Assembly (NCBI RefSeq): GCF_003946555.1
Contig: NZ_RHOO01000010.1
Coordinates: 1 to 64,000, forward strand
Origin: Companilactobacillus hulinensis
Lineage (GTDB): Bacteria > Bacillota > Bacilli > Lactobacillales > Lactobacillaceae
Length of the DNA: 64,000 bases
Direction of reading: 5' to 3'
Shown here: positions 52,595 through 62,009 of the stretch, one piece after another
Position numbering within the stretch: position 1 is the stretch's first letter
How the letters are laid out: every line of letters starts with the position of its first letter
Notes under the pieces: model-generated
Told to the model about the DNA's origin: nothing
Seen by the model: only the letters and a program-made list of their open reading frames with translations
Database searches by the model: none
Program-made: the position numbers and the translations under genes

Positions 52595-54670
52595 ATGAGG
52601 AAAAGATTTAAAAAATTAGCTTTATCAATTTTGACTTTCACAATAACCTTTCTATTTCTAGCCAAAATTAGTACCATGACAACCAATAATGAATTTCAAT
52701 TGCAATACGATGTAAAAGCCGAATCTGCCAGAATACCATCCACTCCACCGATCAAAATTATTGGTATTTGGTTAACTTCTGGCTATGATGTTCAGCCAGA
52801 CAGCGATAACTATACGACAACTAGTCAGCCGGTAACTTTGTACGCCGATGCAGGCCGTTCCATTTTTTCGGCTTTGTTGAGTTTGACTGCTAGTCCCCAT
52901 TATCAATGGTATTCATCTGATGACGGTTTGATCTACAATAAAGTTCCATCCAAAGATGGTGGAACTAATCAAAACTTGACTGTTAATCCAACAACAATTG
53001 GAACTAAATATTATCAACAGTGGACAGATTGGTACACCTTATTTTCTTGGGGACCATTGATCGATACAATGGCGTACACTAACATTATCAAAGTCCACGT
53101 ACTACCTGATCCAGTTAATGCCAAGTCAGTGACTGTAAGCTCAGACAGTGATTATCTATACAATAACTTAACTTCTAACTTCATTGGTATTTTTGATTAT
53201 CCAGTTGCTGATACAACTCAGATGCACGCAACTGCCGATCCTGAAAATGCCACTGGTACTGTTAAGTGGTATAGCAGTGACTCAAGCATCGCATCAGTTG
53301 ACGAGAATACTGGTGCCGTTTCTGGTAACACCAAAGGTATCAATGGTACAGTCACAATTACCGGCGTCTACACCAATCCTGATGGATCGACCATCAGCGA
53401 CAGCACCAAGATCCGTGTCGGTGGTGGACTTGATGATCAAACAGTCGGCGTTGGTGGAACTGCTACATTCAAATTACAAGGTAGTTTCTCATCCGCTGAT
53501 AATGTTTCAACATCAGTTGAATGGCACAAAGTTTCAGCAGATGGTAAGACAGATACGGTCGTAGATAAAGGTAATAACTTATCATACACAACTCCTGCTA
53601 CTACCCTATCTGATGATGGATCTCACTATTATGCCAAGATCAAAGTTTCTCAAACTACTAATGGATCCACATCCACTCAAACCGGAACCACTAATAAAGC
53701 CGCATTAAATGTTTTGACCAAAGGTGATCCGGATATTTCACAAAAGATTGAGATTGCCAATGAAAATACCCAAGCCGATAGCGATTCGTTCTTGGATAAC
53801 ACCATGACTGGTGATGAAATGGATTTTCAAGATACGCTAACAAATAATAGCACCACTGGTACCTTAACCAACGCTAAACTTACAGTTCCAGTTAGAAAGG
53901 GATCTATCCTTGAAACACTATGGGTTGACAATAAAGTTCTATTAGTCGGTGGTGCTCCACTGGACGCAAGTGTCACTGTAACCCATCAATACAATACTGA
54001 AAAAGGATATGACGAAATTGTATTCTCCAGTCCATCTGGATCTGGGGCTAGTGATTCACTAAACTTTAATCTAGGTCAAACACACACTGTAAAAGCATTT
54101 TATAAAGTATCCGAAGTAGATAAGAACGAAACCTTAACAAGTGCACCAACCATCTTCGGAATTAATTCAGATGGAGAAAGTTACAGTTCTGATGGTCCTT
54201 CAAACACTATCAAATTCACAACAGGAGATATAACTCTCGATCCAAGCAACATATCTTTTGGTTCCCATTTGCAACAATCTGGATCTGAACTACTAAATAG
54301 AACTGATGATACTAATTCACCAAATAACGTCTTAACCGTTGACGATGGCAGACGTGATCTAGAAGGCAAAAGTCAAATTCAAATCACTTCAACACCACTC
54401 TATAAAGAAGTTACTGATTCAAGTGGAAACAATGTTATCGATACTGATCAAGTCATGAATTCTGACTTAAGATATTACGACGCAAACGGAACATATACTA
54501 GTCTTACGAATGGAACAACGGCAATCGTCGAAAATGCCATTTCTGGTAGTCCACTAAGTTCAATTACTTGGGCTCCGCAAGAAGGATTGAGACTGTATGT
54601 ACCAAATGGATCAACCCCTGGATCTTATGAAGGAAAAGTCACTTGGACTGCAGTCACATCTATTGAGTGA
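52595..54670 (+). CDS. WxL-like surface protein with bacterial Ig-like domain
   Basis: A 691-residue exported protein. Signal peptide about 1-45. A Big_2-type Ig-like domain (ATADPENATGTVKWYSSDSS, IASVDENTGAVSG) is in the first half and another Ig-like region follows. The C-terminus (ITLDPSNISFGS ... LTVDDGRRDLEGKSQIQITS ... LRLYVPNGSTPGSYEGKVTW) follows the WxL wall-binding pattern, though the first W-x-L motif is degenerate. Non-covalent peptidoglycan binding is expected. No csc-cluster partners adjacent. SD AGGTGAGG. Confidence 0.8.
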   Translation: MRKRFKKLALSILTFTITFLFLAKISTMTTNNEFQLQYDVKAESARIPSTPPIKIIGIWLTSGYDVQPDSDNYTTTSQPVTLYADAGRSIFSALLSLTASPHYQWYSSDDGLIYNKVPSKDGGTNQNLTVNPTTIGTKYYQQWTDWYTLFSWGPLIDTMAYTNIIKVHVLPDPVNAKSVTVSSDSDYLYNNLTSNFIGIFDYPVADTTQMHATADPENATGTVKWYSSDSSIASVDENTGAVSGNTKGINGTVTITGVYTNPDGSTISDSTKIRVGGGLDDQTVGVGGTATFKLQGSFSSADNVSTSVEWHKVSADGKTDTVVDKGNNLSYTTPATTLSDDGSHYYAKIKVSQTTNGSTSTQTGTTNKAALNVLTKGDPDISQKIEIANENTQADSDSFLDNTMTGDEMDFQDTLTNNSTTGTLTNAKLTVPVRKGSILETLWVDNKVLLVGGAPLDASVTVTHQYNTEKGYDEIVFSSPSGSGASDSLNFNLGQTHTVKAFYKVSEVDKNETLTSAPTIFGINSDGESYSSDGPSNTIKFTTGDITLDPSNISFGSHLQQSGSELLNRTDDTNSPNNVLTVDDGRRDLEGKSQIQITSTPLYKEVTDSSGNNVIDTDQVMNSDLRYYDANGTYTSLTNGTTAIVENAISGSPLSSITWAPQEGLRLYVPNGSTPGSYEGKVTWTAVTSIE

Positions 54671-54732
54671 ACTTAAAAGAACATGACCACTAGGAGTGAT
54701 ACCAGACACCACTTTGTAAATTGAAGTAAAAA

Positions 54733-54763
54733 AGCCCCCAACAGTCATAACCTGTTGGGGGCT
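54733..54763. terminator. Bidirectional terminator
   Basis: AGCCCCCAACAG / CTGTTGGGGGCT perfect stem with A-run before it; serves the WxL gene and, on the minus strand, the SDR gene. Confidence 0.85.
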
Positions 54764-54865
54764 TTGGTGTTACGTCGATCTTCTCGTTTACGAGGAATAT
54801 TATAGCATCTATCAACACCAGTTCATAATTTTTAATTCACTACAAAAATATCAACCGATTAATAA

Positions 54866-55609
54866 CTAGGCTTGCTTAGTTGGATAGATTGTAAATTCAT
54901 TGACGTTGACTTCGTCTGGTTGATCAATGGCAAAGTTAACAACACGTGCAATAGAAATGGGTGCGATGCCAACTTGATCATACAACTCATCCATACCTTC
55001 TTTAGCATCTTTATCAGTGATTGTTTTTAACAATTCTGTATTGATGGCTGCTGGGTACAAAGTTGCAGTTCTAATATTTGTACCTTCTTGTGCACTTTCA
55101 GTACGAATAACTTCCATTAGATTTCTAACAGCAAATTTAGTTGCACCATAGACACCGGCTCCTGGGAAACTTTTAATTCCAGCAACTGATGAGGTAGTGA
55201 TAATTTGACCGTGTTTTTGCTTAGTGAATTCAGGCATTACGGCAGCAACGCCATTTAATACACCCTTCAAATTAATATCGATCATGTCATTCCATTCGTC
55301 CACGTGCAAAGCACTGATTGGTGAAGTTGGCATAATACCGGCATTATTAAAAATAACATCTAATGCGCCATACTTATCTTTTGCCAATCGAACTAAATCT
55401 TTAACTTCTTGAGGATCACGAACATCAGTCACCTTGTAGGCAGCAGTGCCTCCAGCTGATTCGATTGCTCCGACAATTTTTGCAAGTTTTTCTTCACGGC
55501 GAGCACCAAGAACGACCTTAGCACCATTACTTGCCAATAACTTTGCGGTTGCTTCACCAATGCCTGATGATGCTCCTGTAATTACTACTACTTTATCTTT
55601 TACAGACAT
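54866..55609 (-). CDS. Short-chain dehydrogenase/reductase
   Basis: A 247-residue classical SDR. TGASSGIGEATAKLLA binds NAD(P), NNAGIMPT, Ser in TTSSVAGIKSF, and YGATK gives the catalytic Tyr-Lys. Substrate unknown. It starts 16 bases after the cupin stop and shares a MerR-type promoter. Confidence 0.9.
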   Translation of the reverse strand: MSVKDKVVVITGASSGIGEATAKLLASNGAKVVLGARREEKLAKIVGAIESAGGTAAYKVTDVRDPQEVKDLVRLAKDKYGALDVIFNNAGIMPTSPISALHVDEWNDMIDINLKGVLNGVAAVMPEFTKQKHGQIITTSSVAGIKSFPGAGVYGATKFAVRNLMEVIRTESAQEGTNIRTATLYPAAINTELLKTITDKDAKEGMDELYDQVGIAPISIARVVNFAIDQPDEVNVNEFTIYPTKQA

Positions 55610-55625
55610 ATATTACTTCTCCTTA

Positions 55626-56042
55626 CTATTTACCTAGTTTGTTGTATTCTTCATCAGTGACCTTTTCTAACCACTCTGAACTACCTTTTGTGATAGCAAC
55701 ATGACTGAACCAGCTATCCTTTGTTGCACCATGCCAATGTTTAACACCGTCATGAATAGCAACTACGTCACCCTTCTTCAATAATTGAGCAGGTTTACCA
55801 GCTTCTTGATACCAGCCCTCTCCACCTGTAACTAGAAGGATTTGGAATCCATCATGATGAATATGCCAATCATTACGACATCCCGGTTCAAAAGTTACAT
55901 TTCCAACACTGACATCAATATTGTCATCTGCTGAAACTAGCCCTTTCAAATAACTTTGACCGATAAAATATTTTGCATAAGCGTCGTTTTTATCTCCAAC
56001 TGGAAACACACCATCGTTTTTGAGTTCTTCAAATTTTGCCAT
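55626..56042 (-). CDS. Cupin domain protein
   Basis: A 138-residue cupin: metal ligands in WHIHHDGFQIL and GVKHWHGA. Similar small cupins travel with SDR genes under MerR control in lactobacilli. The ATG at 56042 follows SD AAGGAAG; the longer upstream frame runs through the promoter. Confidence 0.88.
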   Translation of the reverse strand: MAKFEELKNDGVFPVGDKNDAYAKYFIGQSYLKGLVSADDNIDVSVGNVTFEPGCRNDWHIHHDGFQILLVTGGEGWYQEAGKPAQLLKKGDVVAIHDGVKHWHGATKDSWFSHVAITKGSSEWLEKVTDEEYNKLGK

Positions 56043-56087
56043 TATATTATTCTTCCTTTTGTTTTTCTCTAATTGATTACAGAGACT

Positions 56088-56118
56088 ATTAAACATCTTA
56101 AAGTTAACTTTAAGTCAA
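56088..56118 (-). promoter_or_regulatory. MerR-type promoter of the cupin-SDR operon
   Basis: TTGACT (56113-56118) and TTTAAT (56088-56093) are separated by 19 bp, longer than the usual 17. The spacer holds the perfect 18-bp palindrome CTTAAAGTTAACTTTAAG (56097-56114), the classical MerR activation layout. Confidence 0.78.
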
Positions 56119-56166
56119 GGAGTATTTTGAAAAAAATATTACTTTCTTTGTTTGATATTAACCAAT

Positions 56167-56214
56167 AAAAAAGTTGTATCTCACTTACTAAATTTAAGTG
56201 GGATACAACTTTTT
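56167..56214. terminator. merR terminator (bidirectional)
   Basis: AAAAGTTGTATCTCACTTA / TAAGTGGGATACAACTTTT stem flanked by A and T runs. Confidence 0.87.
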
Positions 56215-56282
56215 TGAATAGATGAATAATTATTTTTACTAACAAAATACAAATTAGTCAGAAGAACTGAGAACAATGAAAC

Positions 56283-56720
56283 TTATTCATGGTGGTTAAG
56301 TCTCTTCAAATACTTTGAAAAATCTTCACTGTCCTCAATATGACCATTAACCTTACCCTTATACCAATCTAACTTATCGTTAAGAATCGTCCAACTATGT
56401 TGTAATTCAGCGAATTCCTTCTCAAAGTTATCTCGGACATCCTGCAACAAAGCAATTCGCTTATCAATCGTAGAATCCCCTTCAGCACGCCAAATAACGT
56501 ATTGTTTGAGCTGCTCGATCGTCATGCCAGTACTCTTCAAGTGTAATAAGAATTTGATCCAATTTGCATCTTGTTCAGTGTAATAACGTAGGCCATTATC
56601 TGTACGATGTGGTTTGATCAATCCTTCTTTTTCATAATAACGTAACGTTGGACTGCTCAATCCAGTGACTTCAGCAAAGTCACCAATTCTATATTGTATT
56701 TCAGAAGTTTTAGTATCCAT
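56283..56720 (-). CDS. MerR-family transcriptional regulator
   Basis: A 145-residue regulator. The N-terminal winged helix (YRIGDFAEVTGLSSPTLRYY, EKEGLIKPHRTDNGLRYYTE) is followed by a coiled-coil helix (DKRIALLQDVRDNFEKEFAE) for dimerisation and a short effector region. It has no Cys for metal. The ATG at 56720 follows SD AGAGG. It probably controls the cupin-SDR operon and itself. Confidence 0.9.
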   Translation of the reverse strand: MDTKTSEIQYRIGDFAEVTGLSSPTLRYYEKEGLIKPHRTDNGLRYYTEQDANWIKFLLHLKSTGMTIEQLKQYVIWRAEGDSTIDKRIALLQDVRDNFEKEFAELQHSWTILNDKLDWYKGKVNGHIEDSEDFSKYLKRLNHHE

Positions 56721-56737
56721 AAACGTGCCTCTTCTAG

Positions 56738-56753
56738 TTAAAGTTAACTCTAA
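56738..56753. promoter_or_regulatory. Second MerR operator (upstream of merR)
   Basis: TTAAAGTTAACTCTAA matches the core of the cupin promoter palindrome (TTAAAGTTAACTTTAA) with one change. It lies in the merR leader, consistent with autoregulation. Confidence 0.62.
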
Positions 56754-56782
56754 TCCTAGCACATATTAGCTTTTCTTATGCT

Positions 56783-59374
56783 CTATTCATTTGATTTCAA
56801 TGCACCAATCATATCGATACCTTTGAGTTTTTGATGAGTTATCAGCATGACAATAACTGTAAAGACTATCATCAACACCGTCGCCACAATGTACCCTAGC
56901 ACACTTATCGTCAGTGGGAATATCACTAATGCAGTCGACGCTTGATTCAGAATATAGGCCGTCAACAGATTGCCGACTCCATACCCAACGATGATTCCCA
57001 TTATCGTCAGGATTATATTCTCACGAACGATGTACATAGTTACTTCGTTATTATAAAATCCAAGAACTTTGATAGTTGATAGTTCTCTGATTCGTTCAGA
57101 AACATTAATGTTAGTCAAATTGTACAAAACGACAAATGAAAGAACTCCTGACAAGAGGATAAAGATCAAAACGATTGGTTTCAAGGATGACGTCATCTTA
57201 GCAATCGTTGACTGTTGATCATAAGTATAGCTAGTACCCATAACCCCACCATGCTTCAATAATTTGTTAGCCAAGTCATTTCTCTGATTATTAGTCTGTA
57301 TCTTTAAATTAACTAACAGTGTATTAACACTGGGTTCACTACCAAAGAGATTAGTATAAGTTGTTTTATTCAAATACATGAAATGACCGACAAAATTCTG
57401 AGTTACGGCAGATACTTTTATCTTGCCACCTTTGCCATTAGGCAAATTGACTTTGATTGTATCTCCAGCTTTCACTTTTAAGATGCTAGCCATTTTTTTA
57501 GTCAGAACAACCTGATTATCCTTCAAATTCAACTTTTTATTATCTTTTGAATCTTTCAGATGAATATATTCAGAGAAGTTCTGCTTCTCTGGTGTATAAA
57601 TATTCACATCATCGACTTGTTCATCGTTAGCCTTCACCTTACCTGTTGTCGCATTAATTGCCGTACTGCTGCGATATTGATTATTATCATTCAGAATTTT
57701 CAGAGCTTTCTTGGACTTGCCGTTCTGAGCCAATCTAACGACTGCCTGATAATCAACTATTTCTCCATACTGACGTGTACCACTAGCCCCAATAGAATTC
57801 TGAATACCAAACCCGGTCAGGATCAACGCCGTACCTCCGGCAATACCAATGATAGTCATAAACATTCTTGATTTGAACCTAAACAGATTACGATAGCTGA
57901 CTTTGCGGTTAAAACTCAATCTATTCCACAAGGGCTTGATTCTCTCAAGTAAAATCTTTTTGGCTGACTTTGGAGCTTTAGGGCGCATCAATTCTGATGG
58001 TCCTTCAGATAATTCTGACCGAACTACGATCATAGCCGCACCAACAGTTGCGAGCAACGAAAATACTAACGCTAATAATGCAATCAACCATTGGAATTTG
58101 ACATCCCACGTTAACGGGATGTACTGCTTATAAAGTGCCAAGACGATTCTTGGCAACGACTCATTACCAATCACCGCGCCAAGTACTGTACCAATCAAAC
58201 CAGCAGCTAAAGCATAGTAGAAATAATTCTTGGAAATTTCCCACTTAGTATAGCCAAGTGCCTTGAAAGTACCAATTTGTCCACGAGCCTCTTCGATCAT
58301 TCTCGTAATTGTTGTAAAAGTGATCAAAGCTGCAATTAGGAAGAAGAAAACAGGGAAAACATTGGCGATTGCCGCAATTCTATCCGAACTCTCACCATAA
58401 GCAGAGAATCCTGGCAAATCTTCTCTAGTCTGCCAAGTATAAGTTGTTTTGGTTTGTTTCTGGAGTTTCTTCTTAGCTTCAGTTAATTGGGTTTGTTGTG
58501 CAGATAGAGTTTGTTCCTGAGAACTGACATCCATCCCCGCTAACTTAGCCTGGTTCAACTGAGCTTTAACAGAATCAAGCTGTTTTTGTTGAGCATTGAT
58601 AGTGTCCATATTAGATCCTATCAAATCATTAGTTCTAGCTTTTGAACGACCTTTGAATTGTGACTTTAACAACTTCACTTTGTCGTCAACAGCATCTTTG
58701 TAACTATCGGTGAAAGTATTCTTAGCCTGTAAACTCTTGAATCTAACATTCATCTCTGTTTCAAAAGGCAAGTTCATCTGATTATCATAAATATAGGCAA
58801 ACATTCGAACAGTTCCATCACCAACATTACTTACACCACGAGATTCATTATCGATGTACTGTGGTGAACTGGCGAATCCAACAATTTTATAAGTTCTTTG
58901 CTTCAGATCAGCTGACTTATCAAAAACAAATTTATCGCCTATTTTATAATCATATTTGGTTTTAGCCACTTGATCCAAAATAATTTCATCTTTATTTTTA
59001 GGTAAACGCCCACTTCTAATAATCAATTGATTTTGCTTACTAGACTTTTTATAACCATATAAGGCAACCGCAACGTGATTTTTACCGCCGGTCACCTGCT
59101 TATATTTAACCGCTTCAGCTTTAGCTCCCCGAACCTTTTCTGCCAAATCCACATCTTTCTTAGTGAATCCAGTAGTCGAAATGACCTGAACATCTGATAA
59201 CTTCTTGGATGTGACTGTCGTATCCAATGAATCATTCAAACTCGGTCCAGCTGCCTTCACTCCTACAAAAATCAAAACTCCTAGCATGATAATAAGAATA
59301 ATGGCAATGAAACGACCCTTAGACTTACCGATATCTCTCCACATATTTTTAGTCAATGGTTTCAATATATTCAC
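56783..59374 (-). CDS. FtsX-like ABC transporter permease
   Basis: An 863-residue permease: N-terminal span, large extracytoplasmic domain with a coiled coil (about 255-300), three spans (FFLIAALITFTTITRMIEEARG), a second membrane core with another extracytoplasmic domain, and three spans at the end (LSGVLSFVVLYNLTNINVSE, RIRELSTIKVLGFY). GTG start directly after the ATPase stop. Typical of MacB/YknZ/BceB-related exporters without the peptide-sensing layout. Confidence 0.88.
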   Translation of the reverse strand: MNILKPLTKNMWRDIGKSKGRFIAIILIIMLGVLIFVGVKAAGPSLNDSLDTTVTSKKLSDVQVISTTGFTKKDVDLAEKVRGAKAEAVKYKQVTGGKNHVAVALYGYKKSSKQNQLIIRSGRLPKNKDEIILDQVAKTKYDYKIGDKFVFDKSADLKQRTYKIVGFASSPQYIDNESRGVSNVGDGTVRMFAYIYDNQMNLPFETEMNVRFKSLQAKNTFTDSYKDAVDDKVKLLKSQFKGRSKARTNDLIGSNMDTINAQQKQLDSVKAQLNQAKLAGMDVSSQEQTLSAQQTQLTEAKKKLQKQTKTTYTWQTREDLPGFSAYGESSDRIAAIANVFPVFFFLIAALITFTTITRMIEEARGQIGTFKALGYTKWEISKNYFYYALAAGLIGTVLGAVIGNESLPRIVLALYKQYIPLTWDVKFQWLIALLALVFSLLATVGAAMIVVRSELSEGPSELMRPKAPKSAKKILLERIKPLWNRLSFNRKVSYRNLFRFKSRMFMTIIGIAGGTALILTGFGIQNSIGASGTRQYGEIVDYQAVVRLAQNGKSKKALKILNDNNQYRSSTAINATTGKVKANDEQVDDVNIYTPEKQNFSEYIHLKDSKDNKKLNLKDNQVVLTKKMASILKVKAGDTIKVNLPNGKGGKIKVSAVTQNFVGHFMYLNKTTYTNLFGSEPSVNTLLVNLKIQTNNQRNDLANKLLKHGGVMGTSYTYDQQSTIAKMTSSLKPIVLIFILLSGVLSFVVLYNLTNINVSERIRELSTIKVLGFYNNEVTMYIVRENIILTIMGIIVGYGVGNLLTAYILNQASTALVIFPLTISVLGYIVATVLMIVFTVIVMLITHQKLKGIDMIGALKSNE

Positions 59375-60076
59375 CTACCATTCAATATCTTGTACAGGAG
59401 TTGGATTGCTATTATCTTCGACTGAACGGACCTTGGCGTCATTGATCCTAATAATTCTATCCGCCATAGCAGCCAACGCCGAATTATGTGTAATAACAAC
59501 AACCGTCTTATTACTCTTATGACTGGCATCTTGAAGCAACGTCAAAACCTGCTTACCAGTCTCGTAATCCAAAGCACCAGTTGGTTCATCACATAACAAT
59601 AGCTTGGGATTCTTAGCTAGAGCACGGGCAATGGCAACACGTTGCTGCTCACCACCTGATAATTGTGATGGGAAGTTATCAATTCGGTTGCTCAAACCAA
59701 CTTGATTCAACGTTTCAGTTGCGTCAAGAGCATCATCGACAATAGCTGAAGCAAGCTCAACATTTTCCTTGGTAGTCAAATTAGGTATCAAATTATAAAA
59801 TTGGAAGACAAAGCCAACATCATTGCGACGATATTCAGTTAATTGACGCTCAGAAAATTGAGCAATATCAGTGCCATCAATAATCACTTGCCCATCGCTT
59901 GGAGTATCCATACCTCCAAGAATATTTAGAACAGTTGATTTACCAGCTCCACTAGGTCCCAAAATAACAGTAAGCTTGCCACGTTCAATATCAAATGTCA
60001 GATCATTGTTAGCAATAATTTGTGTTTCACCCATTTGATAACGTTTGAATTCATTTTTGACTTCGATATATGCCAT
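59375..60076 (-). CDS. MacB/LolD-type ABC ATP-binding protein
   Basis: A 233-residue ATPase: Walker [10 protein letters not shown], signature [15 protein letters not shown], Walker [13 protein letters not shown]. The ATG at 60076 follows SD AAGGTGGG. Partner of the FtsX-like permease; stop and start are contiguous. Confidence 0.93.
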   Translation of the reverse strand: MAYIEVKNEFKRYQMGETQIIANNDLTFDIERGKLTVILGPSGAGKSTVLNILGGMDTPSDGQVIIDGTDIAQFSERQLTEYRRNDVGFVFQFYNLIPNLTTKENVELASAIVDDALDATETLNQVGLSNRIDNFPSQLSGGEQQRVAIARALAKNPKLLLCDEPTGALDYETGKQVLTLLQDASHKSNKTVVVITHNSALAAMADRIIRINDAKVRSVEDNSNPTPVQDIEW

Positions 60077-60097
60077 TACGCTATCCCACCTTATTAA

Positions 60098-60128
60098 AAA
60101 GAGGCTGGACATCAGTCACGGCCTCTTT
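60098..60128 (-). terminator. MFS-gene terminator
   Basis: AAAGAGGC / GCCTCTTT-closed hairpin followed by TTTTT on the minus strand, upstream of the ABC operon. Confidence 0.72.
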
Positions 60129-60202
60129 AATTTTTAAAATCTCGTAATAATTATAGCATTTTTAGAATATTAAATTTTGCATTGAAAAATAAAAAGAACA
60201 CC

Positions 60203-61456
60203 TTATTCAGATATTCTTTGATTCAATTCTTTATCATAATTTCTAGCTGCTGGCGTGAATAATACAAATAACCCACAAGCTAGAGTACCAACTCCAGCGA
60301 TTATAAATAGACTATTAACACCAATTTTATCCGCCAATGGACCAGCAAATATCAATCCAACTGGACCAGAAATACTCATCAATGAATTCAAGATTCCCAA
60401 AACTTTACCTAAGTTCTCAGGTGGATAACTCTGTTGAATCATTGCCATTAACATCGTATTGAAAAACGGCGTTGCTAATCCACTGATAACGTTCAACGCC
60501 ATGAACCACATAAAGCCAAGCTGATTACCAGGTAGGAACCCACTGATAACATAAGCTAGACCCATGATCCACATAGAATTAAGAATTGGTTTCATCCGAT
60601 CAGACCAATTACCTAAGAAACCAATAATGGCTCCACCAGCTAGCATTCCAACAGAATAGGCAACTTCAATTATCCCCGCTTGTCCCACTGTTCCATGGAA
60701 ATAGGACATTGTCATTAATGGATACATACTTACTGCGGGCATGAATAGTAAGGTGAAAACTGTTCCCATTAAAGTCAAATACCACAGACCTTTGTTGCTT
60801 CGTAATTCATTTAACCCAAACTTCACGTCTGCCAGAACATGGACTTTTTCATCATAAACTGGATTCTCAGGAATTACGACAAACATAATAATTGCCACAC
60901 CAATAATGGCACCTAATACATCCAATAATATCAAATATTGAATTTGAATTATTGCAAACAAAAATGCTCCTAAAGCTGGTGCAATAATCATATTAGCTGA
61001 TTGAACCATACCAAGCTGTCCATTCATCTTAGTTATTTGGTCTTGCGGTACCATAGTTGGCATAATTGATTGGATAGTAGGCATTTGGAAAGTTTGAGCA
61101 ATCGATCTCATTAATAGTGATACAAAAATAAGCCATAGCGGGAAGTCATGATTGATGATCCCCACAACCGCTAGAATAATTGCCAAGATTGCCGCAATAA
61201 CATCTGGTACTATCAACAGAACCTTCTTATTAGTTCTATCAACAAATGGCCCAACAAATGGACTTAGAAGTACCATCGGCAACATCCCCAATAAAGTAGC
61301 AAAGCTCAAAACAGTTGCTGAACCTGTCTGCTTAGTCAAATACCAAACAATCGCATATTGAACAACCATACTCGTGATACCTGACATAAATTGACCGAAC
61401 AAAAATAGGTAAATATTTCTACGCCAGTTCGGTATTGCAAAGTTATTATCTGTCAT
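60203..61456 (-). CDS. MFS transporter (MFS_3/Mef-like)
   Basis: A 417-residue protein with 12 spans. WRRNIYLFLFGQFMSGITSM and the loop motif PFVGPFVDRTNKKVLL fit the macrolide-efflux-like MFS subgroup. Substrate unknown. ATG with SD GGGGGG. Terminator at 60098-60128. Confidence 0.88.
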   Translation of the reverse strand: MTDNNFAIPNWRRNIYLFLFGQFMSGITSMVVQYAIVWYLTKQTGSATVLSFATLLGMLPMVLLSPFVGPFVDRTNKKVLLIVPDVIAAILAIILAVVGIINHDFPLWLIFVSLLMRSIAQTFQMPTIQSIMPTMVPQDQITKMNGQLGMVQSANMIIAPALGAFLFAIIQIQYLILLDVLGAIIGVAIIMFVVIPENPVYDEKVHVLADVKFGLNELRSNKGLWYLTLMGTVFTLLFMPAVSMYPLMTMSYFHGTVGQAGIIEVAYSVGMLAGGAIIGFLGNWSDRMKPILNSMWIMGLAYVISGFLPGNQLGFMWFMALNVISGLATPFFNTMLMAMIQQSYPPENLGKVLGILNSLMSISGPVGLIFAGPLADKIGVNSLFIIAGVGTLACGLFVLFTPAARNYDKELNQRISE

Positions 61457-61547
61457 GAAATCCCCCCTAACTGAATTACACAGAAAGTGAATTATCCCAT
61501 GATAGCGATTTCATGTCAATACTTTTTAATATTAGATAATAAAAAAG

Positions 61548-61580
61548 CATCAACGAAATGATTTTTTCATTGATGTTTCT
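61548..61580 (-). terminator. Probable pepO transcript terminator
   Basis: CATCAAcGAAA / TTTCaTTGATG-type stem followed on the minus strand by TTTTTT. Repeats A9 and A8 lie between it and the pepO stop. Confidence 0.55.
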
Positions 61581-61616
61581 GTTATTTAATATTTTATTTT
61601 AAAGTGTGCTTAGTCG

Positions 61617-61795
61617 TCTCCGATTGGAAGTGATAAGTCTGCTGCGGGACCGATTTCAGCCAAAGTTCGGTCTGAAATCTCGTTTTTGAACTCCGTAGAA
61701 CCCACGAATTTCAAAAATCGTCCTGTGTTGTATGACCGGAAAAATCACCGGTCAACAGCACTATCGCTGCTGACTTATCACTTCCAACCTCCGAC
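61617..61795 (+). repeat. Family A structured repeat, copy A8 (sense)
   Basis: Outer arms GGAAGTGATAAGTCtGCtGC / GCtGCTGACTTATCACTTCC pair. Core GGACCGATTTCAGCC, TTCGGTCTGAAATCTCG, then AAAATCGTCCTGTG. Convergent pair with A9. Confidence 0.8.
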
Positions 61796-61818
61796 TAATT
61801 TATTCTACAAAACAAACT

Positions 61819-61998
61819 AGCAGGAAGTTACGAATATTTTATCTACCATGAAGGTGGTGTTGAACGGCGATTTTCCGTTCATTACAGCACGGAAGAGCTT
61901 GAAGATTTGTAAAACAAAGCTTCAAGTCGAGATTTGGGACCGCACTTCGGCCCGAATCGATCCCCATGGCAGATAAAATACTTCATAACTGGATGCGG
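61819..61998 (-). repeat. Family A structured repeat, copy A9 (antisense)
   Basis: Arms GTTACGAATATTTTATCTAC / GCAGATAAAATACTTCATAAC-type pairing. Core in reverse: CAAGTCGAGATTTGGGACCG ... GGCCCGAATCGATCCCC. Confidence 0.8.
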
Positions 61999-62009
61999 AA
62001 AAACCTATT

